64,000 nt of DNA from Callorhinus ursinus (Eukaryota; Chordata; Mammalia; Carnivora; Otariidae). Where the stretch lies: NCBI RefSeq assembly GCF_003265705.1, contig NW_020312848.1, forward strand, positions 54,474,808 to 54,538,807, read 5' to 3'. A program made the translations under genes and the position numbers. Positions 48,758-60,036 of this stretch are shown here, one piece after another; the stretch's first letter is position 1; each line of letters starts with the position of its first letter. Below the pieces are notes generated by a model. The model saw only the letters and a program-made list of their open reading frames with translations, was not told where the DNA came from and did no database searches.

Positions 48758-49424
48758 AATGTGTTGTTCTACCTTTCAGTTCCAAATTTGGTTTCTTCGT
48801 AGCACAGAAGACATTAAATTTTTCTTATTTCTAGTTCAGTGTCCCCAAGAACCACCTGAAATATACTTGCAAGACTAAGGTAACATATAATGGCTCATTC
48901 ACAACACAATTTTGTTCAGAAAGAGTGAATAAAAACAGGTTGTTCAATTCAGTATCTTTATTGATCCCGTCTTTGTTGTTTATCTTGGATTTTTAAATTA
49001 AAATGCGATTTCTTAAAATATTGCATTACAATATTTACCTTGATTATGATAAATAATCACCTTCTGTATTCTGCACCCAAGGCAGTTGCCTCGCTTGCCT
49101 CACCCTGGCCCTGGTTCAAGCGCTTCTTGAACATTGAGTCTATCTACCAGGTAGCACATTAGGCTCTTTGCAGCTTAAAAGTGCCTCTGACTATAAAGCA
49201 GTAAATAAGGAAGGTAAAAGCATTTTTTAAAACTTTATTTGGTATTTAGGTGAAACTTAAGTATATTTTGAAGAATTGGAAGGATTTTAATCCCTTAAAA
49301 CACATATTAGTGCCATATAAATGATTAAACTAGCAAAGGAGAGTGCTACAGTATAGTCTTCAGATTTTAGTGATATTTATATACACAATAAAAAATAGAG
49401 AATATAGAAAAGGTAATTAATATC
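48758..49424. other. Unassigned stretch
   Basis: A GC-richer phrase around 49080-49140 ('cagttgcctcgcttgcctca') looks like part of an unnamed repeat, but I cannot assign it. Confidence 0.35.
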
Positions 49425-49722
49425 TAGTTTAAAAACTCTCAACAAAGTGGTTATAAAGGGAAAGTATCTCAACATAATAAAGGCCATATTTGATAAACCC
49501 ACAGCTAACATGATACATAACAGTTAAAAACTGAAAGCTTTTCTGCTAAGATCAGGAACAAAACAAGGATATCCATTCTCATCACTCTTATTCAACATAG
49601 TACTGAAGTCCTAGCCAGAGCAATTAGGCAAGAAAAAGAAATAAAAGGTATCCAAATTGGAAAGAAAGAAGTAAAATTATCACTATTTGCAGACAACATG
49701 ATATTACATATAGGAAAACCAA

Positions 49723-49916
49723 GGGGCACCTGGGTGGCTCAGTCGTTAAGTGTCTGCCTTCAGCTCAGGTCATGATCCCAGGGTCCTGGGATCGAGCCCC
49801 ACATCGGGCTCCCCGCTCAGCAGGAAGCCTGCTTCTCCCTCTCCCACTCCCCCTGCTTGTGTTCCCTCTCTCGCTGTCTCTTGCTGTCAAATAAATAAAA
49901 TCTTAAAAAAAATTAA
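49723..49916 (+). mobile_element. Can-SINE, plus strand, inside L1 ORF2
   Basis: GGGGCACCTGGGTGGCTCAG head, 'gatcccagggtcctgggatc', CT-rich body and 'aaataaataaaatctt' tail. Flanks aggaaaaccaa and agaaaaacctgaa overlap as a short target duplication. Confidence 0.97.
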
Positions 49917-49963
49917 AAGAAAAACCTGAAGACTCCATCAAAAAACTGTTAGAACTAATAAGT

Positions 49964-50141
49964 AAATGCAACAGATTTTTGCATAAAATATTCCCAAATA
50001 TTTTATTCTCTTCAGTGCAATTGTAAGTGGGATTGTTTACTTAATTTCTCTTTCTGATAGTTCATTGTTAGTGTATAGAAATGCAACAGATTTTTTGCAT
50101 ATTGATTTTTGTATCCTGCAACTTTTCTGAAATAAAATGTT
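49964..50141 (-). repeat. Inverted L1 segment in place within the + strand L1
   Basis: 49987-50141 is the reverse complement of the L1 ORF2 segment expected at exactly this spot. A second short copy of its far end (aaatgcaacagattttt gcata) sits at 49964-49985 and again at 50079-50101. The sense L1 resumes at about 50130 with 'aaaatgtttgggaataaatt'. See findings. Confidence 0.85.
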
Positions 50142-51510
50142 TGGGAATAAATTTAACCAAGAAGGTGAAAGAAAGACTTATACACTGAAAGCAAGACACT
50201 GAAGAAAAAATTAGGGAAGACACAAATCAATGGAAAGATATTCCATGCTCATGGATTAGAAGAAGGAATATTATTAAAATGCCCTATTACCCAGAGCAAT
50301 CTACAGATTCAGTGCAATCCCTATCAAAATTCCAGTGGCATTTTTCACAGAAATAGAACAAACAATCCTAAAATGTGTATGGGACCACAAAAGACCCCAG
50401 TCAAAGCAATCTTGAGAAAGAACAAAAAAGCTGGAGGTATTAAACGTCTTGATTTCAGAGTATATTACAAAGCTACAGTAATCAAAACAGGATGGTACTG
50501 GCATAAAAACAGATACATCAAATCAATGGAACTGAATAGAGAGCCTAATATTAAACCCTCACATATATGGTCAACTAATTTACAAAAAAAGAAAAAAAAA
50601 GAGCCAAGAAGGACAGTCTCCTCAATAAATGGTGCTGGGAAACCTCAACAGCCATGTGCAAAATAATAAAATTGGCCTGACATCTTACAGTATCCACAAA
50701 AATTAACTCAAAATGGAGGAAGAACTTGAATGTAAGACCTGAAACCATAAAACTCCTAGAAGAAAACATAGGTGGTATCCTGGACATCAGTCTTGGTGAT
50801 GATTTTTTGGATGTGACACCAAAATCAAAGGCATCAAAAGCAAAAACAAACAAGTGGGACTAAATCAAACTAAAAAGCTTCTGTACAGCAAAGGAAAGCA
50901 ACAAACTAAAAAGGTAACCTTCCAAGTGGGAGAGAATATTTGAAAATCATGTATCTGAGAAGAGATTAGTATCTAAAATATATGAATAAAATATATGAAG
51001 AACTCATACAACCTAATAGCAAAAAATAAATAAATAAATAAAAAATTTGATTAAAAATGGTCAGAGGAACTAAATAGCTATTTTTGCAAAGAAGACATAC
51101 AGATGGCCAATAGGTCAATGACAAGATGCTCAACATCACTAATCATCAGGAAAACGAAAATCAAAACCACAATGGGATATCACCTTACATCTGGTAAAAT
51201 GGCTACTATCAAAAAACAAGAAATAAATGCTGGCTAGGATATGGAGTAAGGGGAACCTTTGTACACTGCGGGTGGGAATGTACATTGAAACAAGCCATTA
51301 TGGAAAATAGTATGGAGGTTGCTCAAAAAATTAAAAATAGAACTACCATATGGCCCAGAAATTCCATTTTTGGGTATTTATCCAAAGAAAATAAAAACAC
51401 TAACTTGAAAAGATATCCGTGCCCCATGTTCACTACAGTATTATTTACGTAGTCAAGATATGGAAACAACCTAAGGGTCCATCAATGGATGAACGGGTAA
51501 AAAAAAAATA

Positions 51511-51511
<1 letters not shown>

Positions 51512-51544
<33 letters not shown>
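51512..51544 (+). repeat. (CA)n microsatellite inside the L1
   Basis: An uninterrupted CA tract replaces the short TA/CA-rich stretch L1 normally has just before 'attcagccataaaaaag'. Confidence 0.98.
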
Positions 51545-51547
<3 letters not shown>

Positions 51548-51965
51548 TCAGCCATAAAAAAGAACGAAATTTTGCTATTTGCAAGATGGATGGAACTTGA
51601 GGGCATTATGCTTAGTGAAATAAGACAGAGAAACAAAAATATCTATTGTCAAAAGATGGGTAAAATGGGTGAAGGTGATTTAAAAGTTACAAACTTCCAG
51701 TTATAAAATAAGTAAATCCTGGAGATATAATGTACATCACAGTGACTGTAGTTAATAATATAGTATTGTACATTTGAGAGTCGCTAAGACAGTAGATCTT
51801 AAAAGTTCTTAGCACAAGAAAAAATGTTTATAATTATGTATGGGGACAGATGTTAACTAGATTTATTTTGGAGATCATCTTGCAATATATACAAATATCA
51901 AATCATTATGTTGTACATCTGAAACTAATATAGAGATATGTCAATTATATCTCAGTAAACAAAGA

Positions 51966-52439
51966 GTAATTTTATTGGGATTGCTGGAAAGTCAGGGGTG
52001 ACTTGCATTTGTGATCATATAAATAGATCCCATTTCAATGCAATATCCAAGTCAGGGAATCTTTTCTGCTTTTCAATACTTTTCTGCATTCTTAGAAGAA
52101 TTGGATATTTAAGAATCACCTTTTTATCTGGTAATAGTATTGGTGACTAAAAATCAGAAAAAGTAAACTTTTTACCTGACTCTGAGATCCATAGTGAACA
52201 ATCCCAAAGAAAGAGTACAGTATTTATTTCTCTTGTTTAAGCCACTAGAATCCTATGTCATATCTAGATTAACCTCTGTCCTTGCAGGTAATATTATTCA
52301 GTGTTGGAAAAATATTTCAACATTAAATTATCAGTCATATATATAATTATTATCTTTTATTAAGCCAAGTGTAAAATGGACTAAAGAAAACATTTTAATG
52401 ACCCTATTAAGGCTTCAATTATATATTTCTTCACTCCAG
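51966..52439. other. Unassigned stretch
   Basis: No feature recognised. Confidence 0.4.
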
Positions 52440-52600
52440 ATTTTCAGTTTGGTAGACCTTTGGGATTGTCTAGTCCAGTTCTCTCGCTTACCAAGGAAGA
52501 AGCTAAGAGAAGCAAGTGACTTAGCTGAGATCATAGAGCTAATTAACTGTGGAACCTAAATTAAAACCCAGGTCCTCTGGGCACAAGTCAGTAAAATCTA
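52440..52600 (+). mobile_element. Ancient MIR/L3-class fragment
   Basis: 'gggattgtctagtccagttc', 'caaggaagaagctaagagaa', 'gagatcatagagctaattaa' and 'taaaacccaggtcctctggg' follow the same ancient pattern as at 23055. Confidence 0.6.
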
Positions 52601-53694
52601 GGGCTGAGGTGAATGGGAGGCAGTCAGTATTAAGAATACCTCCAACCTGAAATCAGTGTTTTTTCTTTTTACTTTTTCAATTAAAAATTTCAGGTATAAT
52701 TTACTTACAATAAATTGGACAATCTAATTCAGTGAGTTTAGACAAATGTATATCCTTGGATTCAGAACTGTTCCTTCACTAAAACAAAACAAAACAAAAC
52801 AGCAAAACATCTTGTGCCCATCTGAAGTCAATTCTGGTCTACCACTCCTAAGTGCAGGCAATTAGTGACCAATTTTTTTTGTCATTATAGATTAAATTAG
52901 TCCAGTATAGAATTTCCCAGAAATAGGTTTATCCAGTATAGATCTTTTGTGTCTGGATTCATTAATTCAGCATATTTTTGGTCAGGGAGAATTCCATTGA
53001 ATGAGTATTCCATCATGTTTATCCATTTATTTCAGAACTTGAGATGTTCCTACCTTTGGACTATAAGTAAAGCTTCTATGAATGTAGGCATACAAGTTTT
53101 GGCGTGGAAATAGGTTTTCATTCCTCTGGTGTAAATAAATGAAGTGGAACTGCAGAGTCATATGAACTTCTGTTTGACTTTATTAAGAAACTACCAACCA
53201 GTTCGCTAAAGTACCATTTTACATTCTTGCCAGTGATGCAGGAGAGTTCCCATTGCTCCATATCCTGTCAGCTCCTGGCTTTGGCCAGATATTTTAATTT
53301 CAGTCTTTCCAATGGGTGTGGATTTTTGCTTTTCTTTTTAAACTTTAAAATTGGATTTTCAATATGCACAAATCATCTCCTGGTATTTTTATTGAGATCA
53401 CATGGAATCTGTAGATGATTCGGAGGATAATTGCACGTATTTTAAAAAATTTATTCTTAGGGACAAATATTAGTTTTCATGCTCTTATTTTCATTTTTTC
53501 TAATGGTTCATGCTGCATTTGTAGAAATAGAATTGATTTACATTTATGTTCTTGTATTATATCCTTACTAAACTCCCTTACTATTTCCAGTAGCTTCTAT
53601 GTACTTTTTTACATACATGATCATGTCTCCTGGGAATAAAGATTGTTTAGTTCTTTCTTTACAACTTATTTTTCTTTCATCTTCCTTTTTTTTC

Positions 53695-53870
53695 AAAGAT
53701 TTTTTTAAAAAGATCTTATTTATTAGAGAGAGCACACAAACAGGGGGAGTGGCAGGCAGAGGGAGAAGCAGGCTCCCCAAGGAGCCCGATGTGGGACTTG
53801 ATCCCAGGACCGCAGGACCATGACCTGAGCTGTGGCAGACACTTAACTGACTGAGCCACCCAGGCATCCC
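53695..53870 (-). mobile_element. Can-SINE, minus strand, TSD about 53678-53694 / 53871-53889
   Basis: Reverse copy with 'aagcaggctccccaaggagc', 'gatgtgggacttgatcccag' and head 'ctgagccacccaggcatccc'. The flanks tcatcttcctttt and tcattttccttt form an imperfect duplication. The middle lacks the usual 'gagca(g)gga' repeat segment. Confidence 0.95.
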
Positions 53871-53887
53871 TCATTTTCCTTTATTTC

Positions 53888-54375
53888 TTTTTTTAAATTT
53901 TTTATTGTTATGTTAATCACCATACATTACATCATTAGTTTTTGATGTAGTGTTCCATGATTCATTGTCTGTGCATAACACCCAGTACTTCATGCAGAAC
54001 GTGCCCTCTTTAATACCCATCAGCAGGCTAACCCATCCCCCCACCCACCTTCCCCTCTAGAACCCTCAGTTTGTTTTTCAGAGTCCATCGTCTCTCACGG
54101 TTCGTCTCCCTCTCCGATTCCCCCCTTTCATTCTTCTCCTCCTGCTATCTTCTTCTTCTTCTTCTTCTTCTTCTTTTTTTTTTTAACATACGTTGTATTA
54201 TTTGTTTCAGGGGTACAGGTCTGTGATTCATCAGTCTTACAAAATTCACAGCACTCACCATAGCACATACCCTCCCCAGTGTCCATCACCCAGCCACCCC
54301 ATCCCTCCCACCCCCCCACCACTCCAGCAAACCTCAGTTTCCTGAGATTAAGAATTCCTCATATCAGTGAGGTCA
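53888..54375 (-). mobile_element. Young carnivore L1 3' end, antisense
   Basis: The complement of a carnivore L1 3' tail: T-tract, 'tacatcattagtttttgatg', 'ccctcagtttgtttttcaga', a (CTT)n run at 54149-54173, 'ctcaccatagcacataccct', 'ctcatatcagtgaggtca'. Two homologous halves flank the (CTT)n, as both contain a 'cctcagttt' block. It is well preserved, so recent. No target duplication is evident. Confidence 0.88.
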
Positions 54376-55499
54376 AAGACCTGCAGTACATTACTGAATG
54401 GAAGTGCTGGATGGAAGTAATCATCCTTCCCTTGTTCAAATACTTAGAGAAAAGGTATTTAGTTTATCACTATTAATTCTAATGTTAGCTGTAGTTTTTT
54501 TTAAAGCTGCCCTTCAAAATTTGACAATGTTTCTTTTTATTCCTGGTTTGTTGAGAATTTTGTAATAAATGGGTGTTGCATTTTATTTTTTTCCTGAATC
54601 TCATGAGATGATTATATGGATTCCTTTTTTTTTTTAGTATATGCATTTTTATTTATATGGATTGCAGAGATGATTTACTTGAAACTTTTGCTGAGTATTT
54701 AATAGAGAACTTATGTGCCTATGTACTCTGTGATTGTCTTTTCCTATAAGTTCTCTGTATCATTTTGATATCAGAATAATAGTGGCCTCAGAAAAATAAT
54801 TAGGACACATTTCCTCTATTTCTATATCCTGAAACAGTTATGGGAGATTTATATTAGTTATTCCTTAATTTTTTTTAATAAAATTCACCCGTGAATCTAT
54901 GCGGGTCTAGAACTTACATTTTGGAAGGTTTTAATTACAACTTTATCATCTTTAATGGATATAAGGCAATTCAGAATTTCTGAAGCAGTGTAATTTCATT
55001 TCAGTTTTGGTAATTTTTGTTTTTCAAGGGATTTGTTCATTTCTTATAAATTGTTGGCAGTATTCCCTATTTGTCCTTTAAATATCTTGAACTCAATTTC
55101 TTGGTATTGGTAATTGGTGTGTGGTCATTTCCTTTCATATTAACCATTCTAGCGAGATGTTTATCAATAGTATTGATGTTTTTTGTTATTGAAGCATAAT
55201 GACATACAATATCCTATCAATTTCAGGTGTCCATCATAGTGATTTGATATTGGTATACATTCTGAAATGATCTTCACAATAAGTCTGGTCATGACTTTAA
55301 GAAACAAGCTTTAGATTGCATTCTTGTTTTTCAATTTTTTTCTTTCATTACCTCTGTTCTTATCTTTATTGTTTTCTCTCTTACTCATTTGAGTTTTAAT
55401 TTACTTTTCCTCCCTAGTTCTGATTTTATAAAAAGACTTAAAAGTGATAAAATATATTTTAATTTACTCATGTTTAAGATGTTTGTGCTCTTCCAATAA

Positions 55500-55920
55500 C
55501 ATACATTTGAATTTCCATTTGGTAGAATTTTCCTTCAGCCTGAAGAAATTCCTCCTAATATGTTTTATAGCACAACTTTGTTAGGGGTATATTCATTTTG
55601 TTTGTATGAAAATGTCTTCATTTCATTAGCATTTTTATGGATATTTTCACTGTAGATAGAACTTTAGATTCACATTTTTTTTTGTTTTTTAGCACTTTAG
55701 AGATGTTATTTACACCATACCTGGTTTTGCATTGCTTCTGATGAAAAGCCAGCTCTTAGTTTTTCTTTATCTGCAAATATTATGTCATTTTCTTTGTTTT
55801 TTAAAGACTTTTATCTATATCATTAACTTTCAGCAACTTGGTATTATGTTCTTCCATCTTGGGAATCAGTGGAGTTTTAGGGTCTCTGTGGTTCTAATTT
55901 TCATCAAATTTGGAAATTGA
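55500..55920 (-). mobile_element. Old L1 5' region, antisense
   Basis: 'ttccttcagcctgaagaaat', 'actttagagatgttatttac', 'gcttctgatgaaaagccagc' match the L1M 5' region complement also present at 4206 and 63040. Confidence 0.75.
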
Positions 55921-56665
55921 CCATTCTTTTTGTTTTCCACAAGTTTTTTTTTAAAAAGACTATCTTTTTGAGCAGTTTCATGTGCACAGCAAAAGAGATT
56001 TCCCATATACACCCTGCACCTACTCATGAATAGCTTTTCCAATTACCAACATTTCCGAACAGAGCAGTACATTTGTTACAATTGATGAACCTATATTAAT
56101 AAATCACTGCTTCCCAACACCCAGAGTTTATAGTAACGTTTATTCTTGGTGTCATACATTCCTTGTGTTTAGACAAATTTATAATGTGTATCCACCATAA
56201 GAGTACCATACAAAGTAGGTTCACAGCCTTAAAAATCTATTGCACTCAACCTATTCATTGTTCCTCCCTAACCCGTGGCAATCCCTCGTATTTTTATGTC
56301 TTCACAGTTTTGCCACTTCCAGAATCTCATATACATAGAATCATATAGAAGATCACCTTTTCAGATTGCTTTATCAGAATTAATGGTACGCATTTAAGGA
56401 TCCTCCATGCTTTTATCATGGCTTAATAGCTTATTTCTTTTTAGCAGTGAATAATATTCCATGATGTCAGTGTACTACAGTTCAACCATCACCTACTGAA
56501 GGACATCCTGGTTGCTTCCAAGTTTTGGCAATTAAGAATAAAGCTGCTATTAACACCTGTGTGCAGGTTTTTGTGTTAACATAATTTTTAAGCCCTTTAG
56601 GTAAATACCAAAGAGCACAATAGAAGGATCACAAGAATGTGTTTTATTAAAAATTGCCAGATGTC

Positions 56666-56896
56666 GGGCACCTGGGTGGCTCAGTTGGTTGGGCGACTGC
56701 CTTTGGCTCAGGTCATGGTCCTGGAGTCCTGGGATCGAGTCCCGCATCGGGCTCCCTGCTTGGCGGGGAGTCTGCTTCTCCCTCTGACCCTCTTCCCTCT
56801 CGTGCTATCTCTCATTCTCTCTCTCAAATAAATAAATAAAAAATAAAAAAAATAAAAAAAAGAGTCATTAGAACTGTATAACATGAATTTTTTAAA
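56666..56896 (+). mobile_element. Can-SINE with a 3' transduction, TSD 56649-56665 / 56897-56913
   Basis: The SINE (head 'gggcacctgggtggctcagt', tail (AAATA)n to about 56861) is followed by 'gagtcattagaactgtataa catgaattttt' as non-SINE sequence, then a second A-tract. Only after that comes the perfect 17-bp target duplication aaaaattgccagatgtc. The extra ~30 bp therefore travelled with the SINE. Confidence 0.93.
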
Positions 56897-57050
56897 AAAA
56901 ATTGCCAGATGTCTTCCAAAGTAGCTATACTATTTGCATTCCCACTAGAAATGAATCAGAGTTCTTGTTGTTCCACACCTTCGTCGGCACTTGTGTTGTT
57001 ACTGTTTCAGATTTTGGCCATTCTAATAGGTGTGTAGCAGTATTTCATTT

Positions 57051-57257
57051 TATTTATTTTTAAGATTTATTTATTTATTTAGAGAGCGAGCGGGGAGGGG
57101 GGTAGTGGGAGGGGGAGAGGGAGAGGGAGAGGGAATCTTAAGCAGGCTCTACACTCAGCATGGAGCCCCGTGTGGGCTCGATCTCCCAACCCTGAGATCA
57201 TGACCTGAGCTGAAATCAAGAGTCAGATGCTTAACCTACTGAGCCACACAGGTACCT
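57051..57257 (-). mobile_element. Can-SINE, minus strand, TSD about 57039-57050 / 57258-57269
   Basis: 'taagatttatttatttattt', 'catggagccccgtgtgggct', 'atcatgacctgagctgaaat' and head ending 'gagccacacaggtacct'. The G-rich body contains repeated 'gggaga' units. Flanks agtatttcattt and caatatttcatta match. Confidence 0.95.
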
Positions 57258-58639
57258 CAATATTTCATTACAATTTGCATTTTTCTGAGGACATATGATG
57301 TGAAGCTGTGTTTGTAGGGACTTTATCTCATTTTTAAATCAAGTTGTTTATTTTCTTCTTCTTGAGTTTTAAGAGTTCTTTGCATATTTTGGTTAACAGC
57401 CCTTTATCAGATGTGTCTTTTGTGTATATTTCCTCCCTGTCTGTGGTTTGTCTTCTCACTCTCTTGACATTGCCGTTCATGGAAGGGAAGTTTATTCCAT
57501 TTTAATGAAGTCCAGCTTATCAATTATTTTTCTTCATGGGACATGACTTTGGTGTTGTATCTAAAAGTCACTGCCAAACCCAAAGTTTTCTCTCATGTTA
57601 TCTACTAGGAGTTTTATAGTTTTGCATTTTATATTTAGGTCTGTGATTAATTTTGAGTAATTTTTGTGGAGGATGTAAGGTCTCTCTCTGGATTTTTTTT
57701 TTTCATGTGGATGTCCAGTTGTTCCAGCATCATTTGTTAAAAAGGCAATCTTTGCACAGCATATTTCTCCTTGTTCTACTATCAGGTAGTTTTGGATTAG
57801 ATACTATATATTGTGGATGCTATGCTGTTGAATACCTGAATTTTGTTGAATATTGTTCTGGCAAGCATTTAAGTTACTTGCATATAGGCTTGGTCATTTT
57901 TGTGTTTAAGCTTTATAAAATGGGTTTCAAGAGACCTTTACTCTAGGGTTTGTTTACTACTAAAACATCTTTTTATGGGTACTTTATTAAATTCTATGAG
58001 TGTTCAAGAACATCTTCATATTGCCTGATAAGAACCTGAGTAACTCCAGTCTATATTCTGGAAATTGTGTGGTTTTAGCACACTCAACAGTTCTCTCCCC
58101 CAGCCTGGTCTTGGGTACTCTCGGCACTTGTGAATACTTTAATATTTGGGTGAAGACTCAAAAAGACCCCTCCACAGATTTGTGGAGTCTCTTTTCTGTT
58201 CTTCAATAATTCCATTCCCCAAATCCTAATCACTTCAGACTCTCCAAATTCAAATCCCCATCCCTTCCAGTTAGGAAGATTCCAATCTCTGTCCCTTCGA
58301 CAAAGGAAGATCGCTCCATTTGGAATTTCCTTTTCTACATCCTGATCTAGAAAATGACTCCGGGGAGAAAGAGTATTCATAGAGAACACCTCATTTATCT
58401 CCTTCTTTCATAGTTAACAGCCCTGTACAGCCCAATTTCTGATTATAGTGTTTAATATTTATTTTTTCATTACTTATGGCAGGAGAGCACCTGGTTCCAG
58501 ATACATCAAAGCTAGAAAAGATATTTTAAGAAAAAAAATTTTGCAGTTTTATTTTAAAAGTTTGTTTTTAAGACTTTCCAATTCTTATAATTGCAGTGAA
58601 AGTAAGGCTGCATTTAACAATTAGACTAGCAAAACCAAC

Positions 58640-58790
58640 AGTGATACTATAATAGTGTTGTACGGTGACAGATGGGAGCTACACTTGTGGGGAGCACAGT
58701 GTACTCTATAGAGATGCTGAAATCACTACACTCTACACCTGAAACTAATGTAATACTGTGTGTCAATTACTCTTCAGTTAAAAAAATCAG
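58640..58790 (+). mobile_element. L1 3' end fragment, sense
   Basis: 'ggtgacagatgggagctaca', 'gaaactaatgtaatactgtg', 'tcaattactcttcagttaaa' is a common L1MA-type 3' terminus. Confidence 0.8.
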
Positions 58791-58967
58791 AGAAAAGCAA
58801 AAATGGATGCACAGAAAGCTGGCTTAGGTTTCCTGTTCAAATGAATAATTTCAAAAGAGTAAGATTTATCTAGTGTCCTTTCATTATCTGATGTGAAAAA
58901 TGAAGTCTGTAATTCTCAGAGTTTTTAAAAACTTGTTCAAATAAGTCAATGATTTAAAGCAAAATAA

Positions 58968-58968
<1 letters not shown>

Positions 58969-59006
<38 letters not shown>
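58969..59006 (+). repeat. (CA)n microsatellite
   Basis: A perfect CA tract of 19 units. Confidence 0.98.
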
Positions 59007-59007
<1 letters not shown>

Positions 59008-59414
59008 TTTTTCTTTTAAAATTGTCAGATTGTTCTTCTTTTCCAAGACCCAGCTATTTGTTAGGTAAAACTTAATGCCAACACCTTTTAAAACATGATA
59101 TTTTAAGCTGAAAAGTTAAGCTGTGGGAGTTTGGGAAAACTGTAGAAATCTAATTGCTTTCAAAAACATTTTCTAGGACTTGAATGTCACAAAAGGAATT
59201 AAAAATGAGGGGGAAAAGTAGACTATGATCCTGAAAACATTTCGGAAAGAATTTTTTCTTCCAATTTCATGATATGATATATATTTTCTTCTGTTTCTTA
59301 GGTCTTGGTATGCTTTTCCTTTTGTTTATGAGCTACCATTAGGGTGCGTTTTTTGTTTTGTTTTGTTTTGTGTTTTTTGGCTATTGGTATTAAAAACAAA
59401 AGAAAAAAACTTAC
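59007..59414. other. Unassigned, (TTTTG)n near 59350
   Basis: Nothing else recognised. It would be intron-like if the exon to the right is real. Confidence 0.4.
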
Positions 59415-59624
59415 ACTGTTTAGTGACTGTTTCATTGATTCTATGCCTGTCCTTTAGCAGACGCTGGAATGGCAGGTAAGTCTGGCCTGTTAAACGCTGA
59501 TATGGTGTCTGGGGATTCTTGATCCAAATTTTCACTGGAACATAGTCTCTCACCTTAGTCTGACATTCTACTCCACTCGCCACTGTCAATGTCAGAGGAA
59601 GTGTCATTATTTGAATAATAGCAT
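59415..59624 (-). CDS. Candidate coding exon, unknown gene, minus strand
   Basis: On the minus strand a 210-bp interval lies between an acceptor-like site (tcttttcttctggaag, ending at 59625) and a donor GTAAGT at 59414-59409. One frame is open throughout and would enter and leave in phase 1 (210 = 3 x 70). The middle reads ...QIMTLPLTLTVASG... and later ...VKIWIKNPQTPYQRLTG.... It retains CpG-bearing codons (GCG, CGT twice), unusual for decaying DNA here. No domain was recognised. Against: the plus strand also offers a good donor (ggcag|gtaagt at 59475-59480), so strand is not certain, and a pseudogene exon or chance is possible. Confidence 0.35.
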
Positions 59625-60036
59625 CTTCCAGAAGAAAAGACACAGTGTTTACTTTTAAGAATGTCAGTCATTGTACATTTAGAAGCATTTTCTGGGGTTA
59701 GCAGAAATGTATCTGACGGGACTAAAAGCAAAACTCCTGGTCCGTGCTGAGAATCGCTTGACTCAAGAGTGGAAGGGACTTTAAGAAACCAGCTAGTACG
59801 GTCTCCTGCCTTCAGCTAAAAGAGACTTTTCTGCTAGATTTTTAAAGAGCTCCACGGAGCACATTCTGCAATTACTTTATTTCTTGGGGATTCAATAAAC
59901 TTCTGGTTTGCTTTCTTGCAATCAGATTTACATCAAAAGAATATTTGTTGGCAAATATAGCTCAACTGTTTTTGTATCTAACCAGCAAAATTATATGCAT
60001 AAATCACATTCTTACATAGTTGGTAGTATTCTACTG

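Larger units (their letters stand above)
49440..51660 (+). pseudogene. L1 ORF2 C-terminal half, broken
   Basis: The reverse-transcriptase active-site box at 49685-49696 reads FADN in the frame [10 protein letters not shown], where L1 enzymes have FADD, so one catalytic aspartate is replaced. The chain is then broken by the SINE and by the inverted piece. A later open stretch at 50373-50666 carries the C-terminal region. Stops are frequent. It encodes no functional reverse transcriptase. Confidence 0.85.
49425..51965 (+). mobile_element. 5'-truncated L1 (L1MA-like), sense, with a local inversion
   Basis: Begins in ORF2 ('ctcaacataataaaggccat') and runs through the C-terminal half to a 3' UTR ending 'tgaaactaatatagagatat' and 'atctcagtaaac'. 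A Can-SINE (49723-49916), an inverted piece (49964-50141) and a (CA)n expansion (51512-51544) interrupt it. Confidence 0.93.
52660..55320 (-). mobile_element. Ancient L1, antisense, with nested SINE, young L1 and an inserted L1 3' end
   Basis: Runs from 3' UTR complement ('aggtataatttacttacaat') through ORF2 ('agaaactaccaaccagttcg', 'ctcctggtatttttattgag', 'agtggcctcagaaaaataat'). Inserts are the SINE at 53695-53870, the young L1 at 53888-54375 and a 3' end at about 55185-55310 ('cataatgacatacaatatcc'). The ORF2 phrase left of the inserts ('caacttatttttctttcatc') resumes at right ('acctgcagtacattactgaa'). Confidence 0.75.
55940..58500 (-). mobile_element. Old L1 antisense with both ends but most of ORF2 deleted
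   Basis: Complement of the 3' UTR ('gcagtttcatgtgcacagca', 'gtgtatccaccataagagta', 'tactgaaggacatcctggtt') passes into the ORF2 end ('gtccagttgttccagcatca'), then at about 57790 jumps to 5' region ('cagcctggtcttgggtactc', 'gacccctccacagatttgtg'). An estimated 3-4 kb is missing at the jump. Two Can-SINEs are nested in it. Confidence 0.85.

Noticed and set aside
59433..59480. Plus-strand micro-exon between ctttagcag and ggcag|gtaagt
   Set aside because: It would be only 15 bp and the surrounding plus frames carry stops. It is kept as a caution for strand assignment of the minus candidate.
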